A stretch of 64,000 nt of DNA from Pseudomonas fluorescens HK44 (GTDB lineage Bacteria > Pseudomonadota > Gammaproteobacteria > Pseudomonadales > Pseudomonadaceae): the NCBI RefSeq assembly GCF_000217955.3, contig NZ_AFOY02000010.1:1-64000 (forward strand). Reading direction: 5' to 3'. Position numbers and translations under genes: made by a program. The notes below the pieces were generated by a model. That model was not told where the DNA came from, made no database searches, and was given only the letters and a program-made list of their open reading frames with translations. Positions 16,475 through 26,083 of the stretch are shown here, piece after piece. Position 1 is the stretch's first letter. Every line of letters begins with the position of its first letter.

Positions 16475-19400
16475 ATGCGCATGCACATGCGTCTGCATGC
16501 CTGGTTGGTAGTGTCGATGTTGCTCAGTCCGTGGTACACGGCGGACACCTTTGCTCAAGAGTCCGAGTCCCTGCATCTACTGGGCCGCTCGACCGTTGAG
16601 GGTTACCGCGTCGCACTGGCACCGGCCGACTGGCGCTGGTTACGGGAGACGGGCCGCTTGCGGCTGGGCGCTTCGGCACCGGATTACCCACCGTTCGAGA
16701 GCACGATCAACGACTACGATTTTGAAGGCATCACTGCTGATTTTGCGGACCTGCTCGCCCAGTTGCTGCGTATCAAGGTAGAGGTGACGCGTTACGATTC
16801 TCGCGAGGCTGTGATTAACGCGTTGAAGCAGGGAAAGATTGATTTGCTGGGGACCGCCAACGACTTTGAAGCGGCTGATCCGCAGCTGCTGATGTCGCGT
16901 GCCTATGCAGAAGATACTCCGGTTCTGGTCGCCAAGGTTGGCGACAACGCCAGGCTGACAGCAGACCTTTCAGGGTTGCGGGTGGCAATGCTCGATCACT
17001 ACCTGCGGCCTGAAGCTGTCGAGGCGGTTTACCCCGAAGCCCGGTTAACACTCTATCCCTCGACATTGAGCGCCATTGGCGCCGTGGCCTTTGGGCGCGC
17101 GGATGTCTACCTCGGCGACTCCATCAGTGCGCGCTACCTGATCAGCAATAATTACCTGAATAATGTGCAGTCGGCGCAATTTTCCAGAATGGAAGTCAAT
17201 ACATTCGGGTTCTCCATGAGCGCCGAGAACACCCGATTGCAACGCATCATCAATGCCGCTCTGGCGGTGATTCCAGAGCAGGAGCGCATGACCATCCTGC
17301 GTCGCTGGAACTCCGGCAGCAGTTTCAGCAATCCGCAACGCGTGCAGTTGAGCGCCAGCGAACAACGTTGGCTGGACCAGAACCCGCGTGTCAGGGTCGG
17401 CGTCATCGGCCACTTTGAGCCACTTTCGTTTTATGACAAGGAAGGCCGGTTCAGTGGCCTCAGCGCCGAGGTCCTGGACAGAGTCAGCCTGCTCACCGGG
17501 TTGAAATTCGAACCGCTGCGTAGCGAATCGTTGAATGAGCAACTCGATCAGCTCAATAAGGCCAAAGTCGATATGTTGGCGGTGATGACACCCAGCATCG
17601 AACGCCAGACAGAGCTGCGTTTTACTAGACCGTATCGGATCAGCCCCTTTGTGCTTGTCAGTGCCGTGGGCGCCGGAGCCCCCAAAACATTGGACGATTT
17701 GCCGGGTAAACGTCTGGCAATTGTCCGCGGTAACGCTCTGCACGAATTCATTCAGACCAATGCACCGGGTGTACGCTTCGTCGAGGTAGAAGGCCCCGCC
17801 CAGGCGATGGCAATGGTGGCCAGCGGGGCGGCCGATGCTGCGTTGAATTCGCTGATCAGTGCGCGATACATGATTGCCCGGCACTACCGCAACACGCTTG
17901 AGGTGAGCAGCACCGTTGGCAATCAACCGGCGCATGTCAGCTTCGCTACCCAGCGTGGAGCCCTCGAGCTCTATTCGATCCTGAATAAAGCCCTGCTAAG
18001 CATTCCTCCGGAAGAAATGGATGAGTTGGCCAATCGTTGGCGCAATGAACTGCCGATGGATGACAGCTACTGGTCGCGTCACCGCACTTCCATTCTTCAG
18101 GGGTTTTTGGCCGCCGGGCTGTTGTTGCTGTTGGCACTGTGCTGGATTGCTTACCAGCGCAACCTGATCCGCAAGCGCCAGCAATTGTTGCAACAGGTGC
18201 AGCAAGCCAGGGACGCGGCAGACGATGCCAACCGTGCCAAAACCACCTTCCTGGCCACCCTGAGTCATGAGATTCGCACGCCAATGAATGCTGTGATTGG
18301 CATGCTTGAACTGGCGATGCTGCGTGCTGAAGAAGGCGTTTCGGACCGCTTTGCGATTGAGGTGGCGTGGAATGCAGCGCAGCAGCTGCTGGAGCTGATA
18401 GGCGACATTCTGGACATCGCGCGGATCGAGTCGGGGCATTTGTCCCTGACCCCGGAGCGTGCAAATCTGATGGTGCTGGTCGGTTCGGTGAGCAAAGTGT
18501 TCGAAGGTCTGGCGCGGCAAAAGAACCTGCTTTGGCAGGTCGAACTGGACGCCCGCAGTGACCGCGATATGTTGATCGATCCGATGCGTTTCAAGCAAAT
18601 CGTCTCCAACCTGCTGAGTAACGCGATCAAATTCACCCGCACCGGACAGATCAGTCTGACGCTACGAATAGAGCCCGCTGCCGTTCATGGGTACCTGGCG
18701 ATCAGCCTGCGTATCGAGGACAGCGGGATTGGCATCAGCGAGCTCGACCAGCAGCGATTGTTCAGTCCGTTTGTGCAGGCCGGCAATAGCCCGCAGGATG
18801 GCCGCAGTGGCTCCGGGCTGGGTTTGCTCATTAGCCGTTCGCTGTGCGAGATGATGGGTGGCCAATTGCAGTTGAGCAGCAAGCTGGGCACAGGCACTCG
18901 AATCGACGTCAGCCTCGATGTACTGGCATTGCAGCCGCTGGCCGCACCGCCGACGGTCGAGACTGCGCCACCGGAGCGAGGGCACTCGTTGAACATTCTG
19001 GTGGTTGACGACTACCCGGCCAATCGCCTGTTGCTGTTACAACAACTGAGCCGCCTTGGGCACCGTGTGTGTGATGCCAAAGACGGTGAGCAGGGGCTCG
19101 AATGCTGGCGTGAACATACGTTCGACGTGGTGATCACCGATTGCAACATGCCGAATCTCAGCGGTTACGAGTTGGCCACGGCGATTCGTGACGAGGAGCG
19201 GGCCGGTGGGCACACGCCTTGCCTGATTCTCGGTTTCACTGCCAACGCCCAGCCCGAAGAAAAAATCCGCTGCATGGAAGCCGGGATGGACGATTGCCTG
19301 TTCAAGCCCATCGGCCTGAAGGACCTGAGTGCTCGCCTGGCCGGCGTAACACCGGACACGAGCACGCTACAACCGCTCGAAACGCTGCTGGCCAGCGCGG

Positions 19401-19726
19401 TCGAGATCGACCTCAGCAGCCTGGAACAACTGGCCGGACCTGACCGCAGTCAGATCAATAAATTGCTGGCTGAGCTGGCCGCCAGTAATGCCGAGGACCT
19501 GATGCGGTTACAGGATTTTTACCGCCAAGGTAATCACATGGGCTTGCGGGACCTGGCCCACCGGATCAAGGGGGGTGCGCAAATGGTCAAGGCGCGGCGC
19601 CTGGTCCGATGTTGCGAACAGCTGGAAGTCGCCTGCGATAATCGCGATCAGACATTGTTGAACCAGGCGGTGCAGGCCTTGCAAGACGCCATGGAGCGTT
19701 TGGCTATGCACCTGGAGCAGCACTGA
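16475..19726 (+). CDS. Unorthodox hybrid sensor histidine kinase, BvgS/EvgS-like
   Basis: 1083-residue membrane kinase. Order: signal/anchor, two tandem periplasmic SBP_bac_3 domains (about 45-270 and 295-520), one transmembrane helix (about 545-567), HisKA with H-box SHEIRTPMNAVIG (near 602), HATPase_c (VSNLLSNAIKF, GIGISELDQQ, GSGLGLLIS), a receiver (LVVDDYPANR, Asp in DVVITDCNMPNLSG near 888) and a C-terminal Hpt (LAHRIKGGAQMVKARRL near 1026). Unlike BvgS there is no PAS domain between membrane and HisKA. It phosphorelays to the regulator immediately upstream. The ligand is unknown; amino acids or other small solutes are typical for this fold. Confidence 0.93.
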   Translation: MRMHMRLHAWLVVSMLLSPWYTADTFAQESESLHLLGRSTVEGYRVALAPADWRWLRETGRLRLGASAPDYPPFESTINDYDFEGITADFADLLAQLLRIKVEVTRYDSREAVINALKQGKIDLLGTANDFEAADPQLLMSRAYAEDTPVLVAKVGDNARLTADLSGLRVAMLDHYLRPEAVEAVYPEARLTLYPSTLSAIGAVAFGRADVYLGDSISARYLISNNYLNNVQSAQFSRMEVNTFGFSMSAENTRLQRIINAALAVIPEQERMTILRRWNSGSSFSNPQRVQLSASEQRWLDQNPRVRVGVIGHFEPLSFYDKEGRFSGLSAEVLDRVSLLTGLKFEPLRSESLNEQLDQLNKAKVDMLAVMTPSIERQTELRFTRPYRISPFVLVSAVGAGAPKTLDDLPGKRLAIVRGNALHEFIQTNAPGVRFVEVEGPAQAMAMVASGAADAALNSLISARYMIARHYRNTLEVSSTVGNQPAHVSFATQRGALELYSILNKALLSIPPEEMDELANRWRNELPMDDSYWSRHRTSILQGFLAAGLLLLLALCWIAYQRNLIRKRQQLLQQVQQARDAADDANRAKTTFLATLSHEIRTPMNAVIGMLELAMLRAEEGVSDRFAIEVAWNAAQQLLELIGDILDIARIESGHLSLTPERANLMVLVGSVSKVFEGLARQKNLLWQVELDARSDRDMLIDPMRFKQIVSNLLSNAIKFTRTGQISLTLRIEPAAVHGYLAISLRIEDSGIGISELDQQRLFSPFVQAGNSPQDGRSGSGLGLLISRSLCEMMGGQLQLSSKLGTGTRIDVSLDVLALQPLAAPPTVETAPPERGHSLNILVVDDYPANRLLLLQQLSRLGHRVCDAKDGEQGLECWREHTFDVVITDCNMPNLSGYELATAIRDEERAGGHTPCLILGFTANAQPEEKIRCMEAGMDDCLFKPIGLKDLSARLAGVTPDTSTLQPLETLLASAVEIDLSSLEQLAGPDRSQINKLLAELAASNAEDLMRLQDFYRQGNHMGLRDLAHRIKGGAQMVKARRLVRCCEQLEVACDNRDQTLLNQAVQALQDAMERLAMHLEQH

Positions 19727-19736
19727 GCGGTTCTGC

Positions 19737-20540
19737 TCAATCCCAATCGGGGGCGATACCTTTGGGGCTGGTCAGGCGTTGGCCGCGTTCAAGTCCTGCG
19801 ATCAGCGTCATATCTGCTTCGCTAAGCGTCAGGTCGCGGGCCGCCAGGTTGCTGTCGAGGTTGACCCGTTGGGTCGAAGACGGGATCACCGCGTAACCCT
19901 GCTGCATGGCCCAGGCCAGCGTGACTTGCGCCGGGGTTGCCTGATGCCGCTCGGCGATCTGTTGGATGACCGGGTCCTTCAGGACTTCGCCGTAGGCCAG
20001 GGTCATGTAGGAGGTGATTTGAATACCCTGGCTCTGGGCGAATTCGACCACTGTGCGGTTTTGCAGGTAAGGGTGCAGCTCAATCTGATTGGTCGCGATG
20101 TTGTCTGCACCAACCGCATCGATAGCTTGCTGCATCAGGTCGACGGTGAAGTTCGACACACCGATCTGCCGGGTCAGGCCCAGCGCTTTGGCTTCCAGCA
20201 GGGCACCCATGAATTCGTGCACCGGCACCTGGTTTTCCGGGGACGGCCAGTGAATCAGCGTCAGGTCCAGGTAATCGGTTTGCAGTTTGTGCAGGCTTTC
20301 TTTCAAGCTGGCGATCAGTTGGTCCTTAGCGAAATTGGCGATCCAGATCTTGCTGGTGATGAACAGCTCTTCGCGGGCAATGCCGCTGGCGGCGATAGCC
20401 TGGCCGACATCGGTTTCGTTGTCGTAGATCTGCGCGGTATCGATCACCCGGTAACCGAGTTCAAGGCCAGTGCTCACCGAATCGATGACCACCTGGCCTT
20501 GCAAGCGAAACGTACCAAGGCCGAAGGCTGGAACAGACAT
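19737..20540 (-). CDS. Aldo/keto reductase (DkgB-like)
   Basis: 267-residue NADPH-dependent reductase of the AKR5 type. The catalytic tetrad region is visible: [16 protein letters not shown] (Asp and Tyr), [13 protein letters not shown] (Lys) and LTLIHWPSP (His). The start at 20540 ([11 protein letters not shown]) follows TTGGAG; the longer frame is unlikely. It resembles 2,5-diketo-D-gluconate reductase B/methylglyoxal reductases. It is convergent with the kinase. Confidence 0.9.
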   Translation of the reverse strand: MSVPAFGLGTFRLQGQVVIDSVSTGLELGYRVIDTAQIYDNETDVGQAIAASGIAREELFITSKIWIANFAKDQLIASLKESLHKLQTDYLDLTLIHWPSPENQVPVHEFMGALLEAKALGLTRQIGVSNFTVDLMQQAIDAVGADNIATNQIELHPYLQNRTVVEFAQSQGIQITSYMTLAYGEVLKDPVIQQIAERHQATPAQVTLAWAMQQGYAVIPSSTQRVNLDSNLAARDLTLSEADMTLIAGLERGQRLTSPKGIAPDWD

Positions 20541-20635
20541 GTGTGACTCCAAGGGTTGTGACGGGAATGGCGGCGAGTATCCCGATCTGCATCCTTGAGA
20601 AAAACCGCTGTATCGGCAAAGCACCTTTTACTGAA

Positions 20636-20821
20636 AGTCACGAATCCAGAGTGGCGTGTGCTCAAGCGATGTCGCTGTGGCTGAATGCCTTCGGCCTGGC
20701 GTGCGAGTTTCACCGTGACTGGCGCAACGACGTGGAAGGGTTGGCGACCTTGTTCTCCAACCACATTCCGGATTACCGCAACCTGATGACCAGCTACAAC
20801 ACGCTGACCAACAGCAAGTAA
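20636..20821 (+). pseudogene. Unrecognised coding remnant
   Basis: A 60-codon stretch with protein-like character (LWLNAFGLACEFHRDWRNDV, HIPDYRNLMTSYNTLTNSK) ends at a TAA at 20819-20821, but no ribosome site or N-terminal start is convincing. It looks like the 3' end of a lost gene. I cannot name the family; it could also be a chance open frame. Confidence 0.3.
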
Positions 20822-20868
20822 CACTGGTTTGGTGGCGTACACAGCTTCTGTATACGCCACTAACCAAC

Positions 20869-20957
20869 TGTGGGAGCGAGCCTGCTCGCGATAGCGGTCT
20901 GACAGTCACTGCATAGGTGTCTGTTCCACCGTCATCGCGAGCAGGCTCGCTCCCACA
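20869..20957. repeat. Inverted pair of REP elements
   Basis: TGTGGGAGCGAGCCTGCTCG and the inverse CGAGCAGGCTCGCTCCCACA, separated by about 50 bases. Confidence 0.88.
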
Positions 20958-21064
20958 TTGGTTTTGTGGTTTTGTGCGGGGTGCGTTCATCTCGCAACCA
21001 AACACTCCTACACTGTGCCCAATCTGTGCGATCTTCACGCCATTGGCTTTGCTGGAGTTGCTTG

Positions 21065-22501
21065 ATGTTGTCACTTCTCACCGATCACCCAATGTTCTGC
21101 GCCCTGGCGCTGATTCTGCTCGACATCCTGCTGTGGCGTTTGGTCAGTGCCAGTCACTGGCAGTTGGTCGTGCGGGTGGTGATTTTTGCGTTGTTCAGCG
21201 CCGTGCTGTTCAACGAAGGCATGAACCCGATGGACGTGGCGCCCTGGCCGGAGAACGTGCCGTTGCACCTGGCCGCGACTGGATTGCAGATTGGTTGGTG
21301 GCTGTTTGGCGCGCGGACCCTGACGGTATTGCTCGGCACGGTGATGATGCAACGGGTCGGGCATACCGGCCGGCTGTTGCAGGATTTGCTCGGTGCGGTG
21401 ATTTTCCTGATCGCGATCATTGCCGCCCTGGCGTATGTGCTCGATTTGCCGGTCAAAGGCGTGCTCGCGACTTCCGGTGCCCTGGCGATCATCGTCGGCC
21501 TGGCATTGCAGAGCACCCTCAGCGACGTGTTTTCCGGCATCGTGCTCAACACCACCAAACCCTATCAACTGGATGACTGGATCTCCATCGACGGCACCGA
21601 AGGCCGGGTCACCGACGTCGACTGGCGGGCCACGCGGCTGCAAACCTCACAGGGCAGCATGGCGGTGATTCCCAACTCGCTGGCGGCCAAGGCCAAGATC
21701 ATCAACTTCAGCCGGCCCAGCGACATCTTCGGCATTACCATCAGCCTGCAACTGAGCCCCCATGCACGCCCGCACACGGTGATCGAAGCGCTGGAGCGGG
21801 CGATGCAGGGTTGCCGGCCGCTGCTCAGCAAACCGGCACCGAGCGTTTCCTTGAAAAGCTCCAGCGCCAGCGGCGTGGAGTACGAGATCATCGGATTTGT
21901 ATCGTCCATGGGGCAAAAGCGCGAAGTGCGCAATCTGCTGTTCGATCTGGCCTTCCGGCATTTGCGGGCATCGGGCGTGAGCCTGTTGTCGACTGCAGAA
22001 ACTGCAACACCACCAGGCTTTTCGCGGCCACGGGCGCTGCTCGAAAGCTCGAGTATTTTCTCGACCTTGCGTTCGGAAGAGAAAGACACCTTCAGCCAGA
22101 ACATGACGCTCATCACCTTCCGTGCCGGGGAAATGATCCTGCCGGCCGGCGAGGTCAGCGATCACCTGTTCATCATTGAGTCCGGGGTGGTTTCAGTAGC
22201 CTTGAGCCGTGGCGGCAACAAGTTCGAAGCCGGACGCATGGGACCGGGCGAGGTGATCGGCGAGGCCGGGATTCTCTCGGATAAATCGGTGCCGGCAGAC
22301 TTTTCGGCCAAGACCTTCTGCACCCTGTACCGGATCGAAAAGGAATACCTCAAACCCTGTCTCGACGCCCGCCACGACATCAACGAAGCGATGCAGGCTT
22401 TGCTGGATTACCGCTTGCACACGGCGCAAACCCTGACTCAGGAAGTGCCGAAGGTCGTGGAGAAGAAGGGCTTCTTGCAGTGGTTGCGTAGCCGGGCGTA
22501 G
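21065..22501 (+). CDS. MscS-type mechanosensitive channel with C-terminal cyclic nucleotide-binding domain
   Basis: 478-residue inner-membrane protein. Four N-terminal hydrophobic helices lead to an MscS pore and beta domain (GLALQSTLSDVFSGIVLNTT, DWISIDGTEGRVTDVDWRAT), then a cyclic nucleotide-binding domain (residues about 355-450: FRAGEMILPAGEVSDHLFII, GPGEVIGEAGILSD). This is the bacterial cyclic nucleotide-gated (bCNG) channel architecture. The start ATG at 21065 gives the hydrophobic N-terminus. The nucleotide and gating behaviour cannot be read from sequence; bCNG channels generally respond weakly to tension. Confidence 0.9.
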   Translation: MLSLLTDHPMFCALALILLDILLWRLVSASHWQLVVRVVIFALFSAVLFNEGMNPMDVAPWPENVPLHLAATGLQIGWWLFGARTLTVLLGTVMMQRVGHTGRLLQDLLGAVIFLIAIIAALAYVLDLPVKGVLATSGALAIIVGLALQSTLSDVFSGIVLNTTKPYQLDDWISIDGTEGRVTDVDWRATRLQTSQGSMAVIPNSLAAKAKIINFSRPSDIFGITISLQLSPHARPHTVIEALERAMQGCRPLLSKPAPSVSLKSSSASGVEYEIIGFVSSMGQKREVRNLLFDLAFRHLRASGVSLLSTAETATPPGFSRPRALLESSSIFSTLRSEEKDTFSQNMTLITFRAGEMILPAGEVSDHLFIIESGVVSVALSRGGNKFEAGRMGPGEVIGEAGILSDKSVPADFSAKTFCTLYRIEKEYLKPCLDARHDINEAMQALLDYRLHTAQTLTQEVPKVVEKKGFLQWLRSRA

Positions 22502-22544
22502 CCCACTACGAAGCCCTCACAGTGTTCTCACTCGTGGGAACCAT

Positions 22545-22582
22545 CAAAAACCCGCCAACCTCGTGAAAAGGTGACGGGTTTT
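22545..22582. terminator. Rho-independent terminator after the bCNG channel
   Basis: AAAAACCCG..AACC and AGGTGACGGGTTTT form an imperfect hairpin with A and T tracts on both sides, 45 bases after the stop codon; it may work in both directions. Confidence 0.65.
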
Positions 22583-22634
22583 GTGTTGTGCGCAGACAAG
22601 CCCCCTCGCCACAAGAGCCGCACGGTGTTGCTTG

Positions 22635-22701
22635 TTACTGCGGTGCATCGAGGTGATCCAGCGCGCGATTCACCGCCAACTCGGCGGGAGAAACGGTCGC
22701 G
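22635..22701 (-). pseudogene. Possible 3' fragment of a DUF6124 gene
   Basis: Reading the minus strand ends in VSPAELAVNRALDHLDAPQ-stop, which resembles the C-terminus of the DUF6124 protein at 9905 (GELLVNRALDNFDPYD). About 20 residues only; no N-terminal part is nearby. Confidence 0.35.
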
Positions 22702-22816
22702 CCAAAAGACGGGCAGGTCAGTCATTGGCTACCTCGACTTCTGAACAATTGGCTATTTGTACCAATCGCCGGCAGCGCTACCGTATGGCGCATCCCCACT
22801 TGCTACGGAGCTGACC

Positions 22817-23257
22817 ATGCAATCTCGTGTCGATTTCTACACCGCCTCGCCGGATGCCCTCAAAGCCATGATCGCGCTGGAAACCGCGGTCTCCAAGCTG
22901 CCGCTGGAAAAGACCCTGATCGAACTGGTCAAGCTGCGTGCTTCGCAAATCAACGGCTGTGCCTTTTGCGTCGATATGCACACCGCCGATGCGCGCAAAG
23001 GTGGCGAGACCGAACGCCGTCTGTATGCGGTGTCGGTCTGGCGTGAAACACCGTTCTTCACCCCCCGTGAACGCGCCGCGCTGGCCTGGACCGAATCCCT
23101 GACTCGTGTCAGTGAAACTCACGCCCCGGACGAGGATTACGCGCTGTTGAGCGCCAATTTCGATGCCAGGGAAATGGTCGACCTCAGCGTGGCGATTACC
23201 ACCATCAACGCCTGGAACCGCTTGGCGGTGGGCTTTCGCAAAATGCCGCAGGCCTGA
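22817..23257 (+). CDS. Carboxymuconolactone decarboxylase/AhpD-family protein
   Basis: 146-residue helical protein with the AhpD-like redox motif CAFCVDMHTADAR (C-x-x-C plus downstream His) near residues 52-64. Such proteins are small alkylhydroperoxidase-like oxidoreductases. The start ATG at 22817 gives MQSRVDFYTASPDALKAM, the family start. It is convergent with the emrB gene. Its partner is unknown. Confidence 0.88.
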   Translation: MQSRVDFYTASPDALKAMIALETAVSKLPLEKTLIELVKLRASQINGCAFCVDMHTADARKGGETERRLYAVSVWRETPFFTPRERAALAWTESLTRVSETHAPDEDYALLSANFDAREMVDLSVAITTINAWNRLAVGFRKMPQA

Positions 23258-23264
23258 TCCGGGA

Positions 23265-24857
23265 TCAATGGGCGTCTGCTGACGGCGCGACCGGTGCTTG
23301 CACCTTGCGCATCAAGGGCACCATCAGCGTGGCGATCATGAAGCAGACCATGATCGTCAGGAACGCGTCGCCATAGGTTTGCGTCTGGGCTTCGCGGTAG
23401 GTCAGCAGCCACAGTTGGTGCAGGCTGGCCGTCACGCCCGCGTCGCCGCTCTGGCCCAGAGCGGCGAAGTTGCTGCCAACCTGTGACAGCCACTGGTTCA
23501 TGGCTTCATTGCTGCTGTTCAGGTGCTCTGCAAGCCGTGTGAAGTGCAGGTTGGTGCGGTCATTGAGGATCGTTGCACAGGCGGCGATGCCGATTGCACC
23601 ACCGAGGTTGCGCATCAGGTTGAACAACCCCGATGCGTGCTTCAACCGTGCTGGGGCCAGTCCGCCAAGGGTCAGCGTCACCGCCGGTGGCACCGCCAAT
23701 TGCTGGGCAATCCCGCGCAAGGCCTGCGGCAGTATCAACTCCCTGGCGCCCCAGTCATGGGTGATCGGGCTGAAGTCCCACATCGACAACGCGAACAGCC
23801 CAAGGCCGGTCATCATGATCCAGCGCAGGTCGACGCGATTGGCCAGAAAGGCGTACAGCGGAATGGCCATGATCTGGAACACCCCGGTGGAAAACACCGC
23901 CAGACCAATATCCAGTGCGCCATAACCGCGTACCCGGCCGAGAAACAGCGGCGTCAGGTAAATGGTCGCGAACAGGCCGATCCCGGTGACGAATGAAAAG
24001 AAACAACCGAGGGCAAAGTTGCGGTCTTTCAGCGCCCGCAAATCAACGATCGGGTTGGCCACGTGCAAGCTCCGACCGATGAATGCCAGGCCAGCGAGCC
24101 CCGAGATCCACGCGGTGGTCAGAATCGTCTGATCGCTGAACCAGTTCCAGCGTGGACCTTCCTCCAGGGTGTATTCCAGGCAGCCGAGAAATAGCGCCAT
24201 GAACACCATGCTCAGGTAATCCGCGCCCTTGAGCAGGGACAATTCCGGCTGGTCGATTTTCACCAGCATCGGCACCGCGACGGCGACGAAAATCCCCGGC
24301 ACCAGATTGATGTAGAACAGCCAGTGCCAGGACGACACGTCGGTGATCCAGCCGCCAATCACCGGCCCCAGGGTCGGCGCCAATGAGGCCACCGCGCCAA
24401 TGGTCGCGGCGGCGATGACCCGTTGTTTGCCGCTGAAGAAAAAGAATGCGGTGGTGAACACCAGCGGGATCATTGAGCCGCCAAGAAACCCTTGCAGGGC
24501 ACGGAAGGCGATCATGCTCTGGATGTTCCAGGCCGCGCCGCAGAGCAGGCTGGCCAGGGTGAAACCGACCGCTGAGGCGCAGAACAGCCAACGGGTGGAA
24601 AACACCCGCGACAACCAGCCCGACAGCGGAATCACGATGATTTCAGCGATCAGGTAGCTGGTCTGCACCCAAGCGGTTTCGTCAGTGCCGGCCGAGAGCC
24701 CGCCGCCGATGTCACGCAGCGAAGCCGAAACAATCTGGATATCCAGCAGTGCGATGAACATGCCGATGCACATCGTGGCGAAGGCAAATACCTTGGTCGC
24801 CGTCGCCATGTTCGCGGCATTGAACGGTTGAGCCTGGGCGGTGAGGGCGCGGCTCAT
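23265..24857 (-). CDS. emrB: DHA2-family (EmrB/QacA) MFS multidrug efflux permease
   Basis: 530-residue 14-helix drug/H+ antiporter: LDIQIVSASLRDIGGGLSAG at the start of TM1, SGWLSRVFSTRWLF loop motif and a conserved GPVIGGWITDVSSW motif C at about residue 163. It works with the adaptor EmrA encoded immediately upstream; the genes overlap by four bases (ATGA). No outer-membrane factor is adjacent, so a TolC-like channel from elsewhere is expected. Confidence 0.92.
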   Translation of the reverse strand: MSRALTAQAQPFNAANMATATKVFAFATMCIGMFIALLDIQIVSASLRDIGGGLSAGTDETAWVQTSYLIAEIIVIPLSGWLSRVFSTRWLFCASAVGFTLASLLCGAAWNIQSMIAFRALQGFLGGSMIPLVFTTAFFFFSGKQRVIAAATIGAVASLAPTLGPVIGGWITDVSSWHWLFYINLVPGIFVAVAVPMLVKIDQPELSLLKGADYLSMVFMALFLGCLEYTLEEGPRWNWFSDQTILTTAWISGLAGLAFIGRSLHVANPIVDLRALKDRNFALGCFFSFVTGIGLFATIYLTPLFLGRVRGYGALDIGLAVFSTGVFQIMAIPLYAFLANRVDLRWIMMTGLGLFALSMWDFSPITHDWGARELILPQALRGIAQQLAVPPAVTLTLGGLAPARLKHASGLFNLMRNLGGAIGIAACATILNDRTNLHFTRLAEHLNSSNEAMNQWLSQVGSNFAALGQSGDAGVTASLHQLWLLTYREAQTQTYGDAFLTIMVCFMIATLMVPLMRKVQAPVAPSADAH

Positions 24858-25981
24858 GGTGCGCTGGCCTGGGCTATGGCAACGGTGGTTTCCCTGGGTG
24901 CGGTTTTGGTATCAACCGACGCGGTCACCGACAGCCCCGGACGCAACTGGCCGAGTACACCGTCGGCCGGATCAAGGAGGATCCGCACCGGCACCCGCTG
25001 GACGATTTTGGTGAAGTTGCCGGTGGCGTTTTCTGGTGGCAGCACGCTGAACTGCGCGCCAGTGGCTGGCGCCAGGCTGTCCAGATGACCGTGGAACTCA
25101 CGCCCCGAGAGCACGTCGGCATGAATGCTCACGCGCTGGCCGGGCACCATGTGTGCCAGCTGATCTTCCTTGAAGTTGGCATCGACCCACAGTCCGCTGG
25201 CCGGTACCACCGAAAGCAATTGCGAGCCCGCCTGGGCATAGGCGCCAACCCGCGCCCGGCGGTTGCCGATCACCCCGTCGACCGGCGCGCGCAATTCGGT
25301 GTAGCCGAGGTTCAATTGCGCCAGGTCACGCTCGGCACGCGCCTGCATTAACGCAGCCTTGGCTTGTTGCTTGCGGGTGGCGATCACGTCCAGCTGCCGT
25401 TGCGTTGCGAGCAACTCGGCTTGTGCCCGGGCACTCTGCGCTTGAGCCGTCTTGAAGGTGGCATCGGCGCGTTGCGCACTTTCCACCGACACCGCATTAC
25501 TGCCGACCAGTTGTTTGTAGCGGGCATTGTCATCCCGCGAGCGGGCGGTTTCCGCACCTGCGGCATCGATCCCGGCGCGCGCCTTACCGATCACCGCGTG
25601 TTGCAATTGCTCCGTGGCATCGAGGTTGGCCAGCAGCGCTTCTTGCGCCGCAACGGCGCCTTCGGCCTTGGCCAGGCTGGCGCGATAGTCGCGTGAATCG
25701 AGGCGGATCAGCAGGTCGCCGGCCTTGACGCGCTGATTGTCGGTTACCAGCACTTCTTCGACATAACCGGCGACTTTCGGCCCGATCACCGTCACATCGC
25801 CACCAATGTAGGCGTCGTCGGTTTCTTCGATGAAGCGGCCGCTGGTCCACCAGTGCGAACCGTAGAGGGCGATCAACGCCAGAGCAACAAGGGCCGCAAC
25901 GGCGAGCAGTAAGCGCTTGAGCAAAGGAGGGCGCGCAGGTTGCACGGCAAGGGAAGGATCAACGGTATTCAGGCTGGTCAT
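24854..25981 (-). CDS. emrA: EmrA-type periplasmic adaptor (HlyD/MFP family)
   Basis: 375-residue membrane fusion protein: single N-terminal transmembrane helix (LLLAVAALVALALIALYGSH), split biotinyl-lipoyl domain (DDAYIGGDVTVIGPKVAGYV and LRAPVDGVIGNRRARVGAYA), long coiled-coil hairpin between them, and a beta-barrel domain. Links EmrB to an outer-membrane channel. The AraC regulator gene on the same strand just upstream is a candidate regulator. Confidence 0.92.
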   Translation of the reverse strand: MTSLNTVDPSLAVQPARPPLLKRLLLAVAALVALALIALYGSHWWTSGRFIEETDDAYIGGDVTVIGPKVAGYVEEVLVTDNQRVKAGDLLIRLDSRDYRASLAKAEGAVAAQEALLANLDATEQLQHAVIGKARAGIDAAGAETARSRDDNARYKQLVGSNAVSVESAQRADATFKTAQAQSARAQAELLATQRQLDVIATRKQQAKAALMQARAERDLAQLNLGYTELRAPVDGVIGNRRARVGAYAQAGSQLLSVVPASGLWVDANFKEDQLAHMVPGQRVSIHADVLSGREFHGHLDSLAPATGAQFSVLPPENATGNFTKIVQRVPVRILLDPADGVLGQLRPGLSVTASVDTKTAPRETTVAIAQASAP

Positions 25982-26083
25982 GGCAATCCCCTATGGGGTA
26001 TCAGTCGTTATTACGATAATAATATGATGCAAGTAATATTTTCTGACAAATGATTTTTCCGGCCGCTCGTCGGTTGCCGATGA

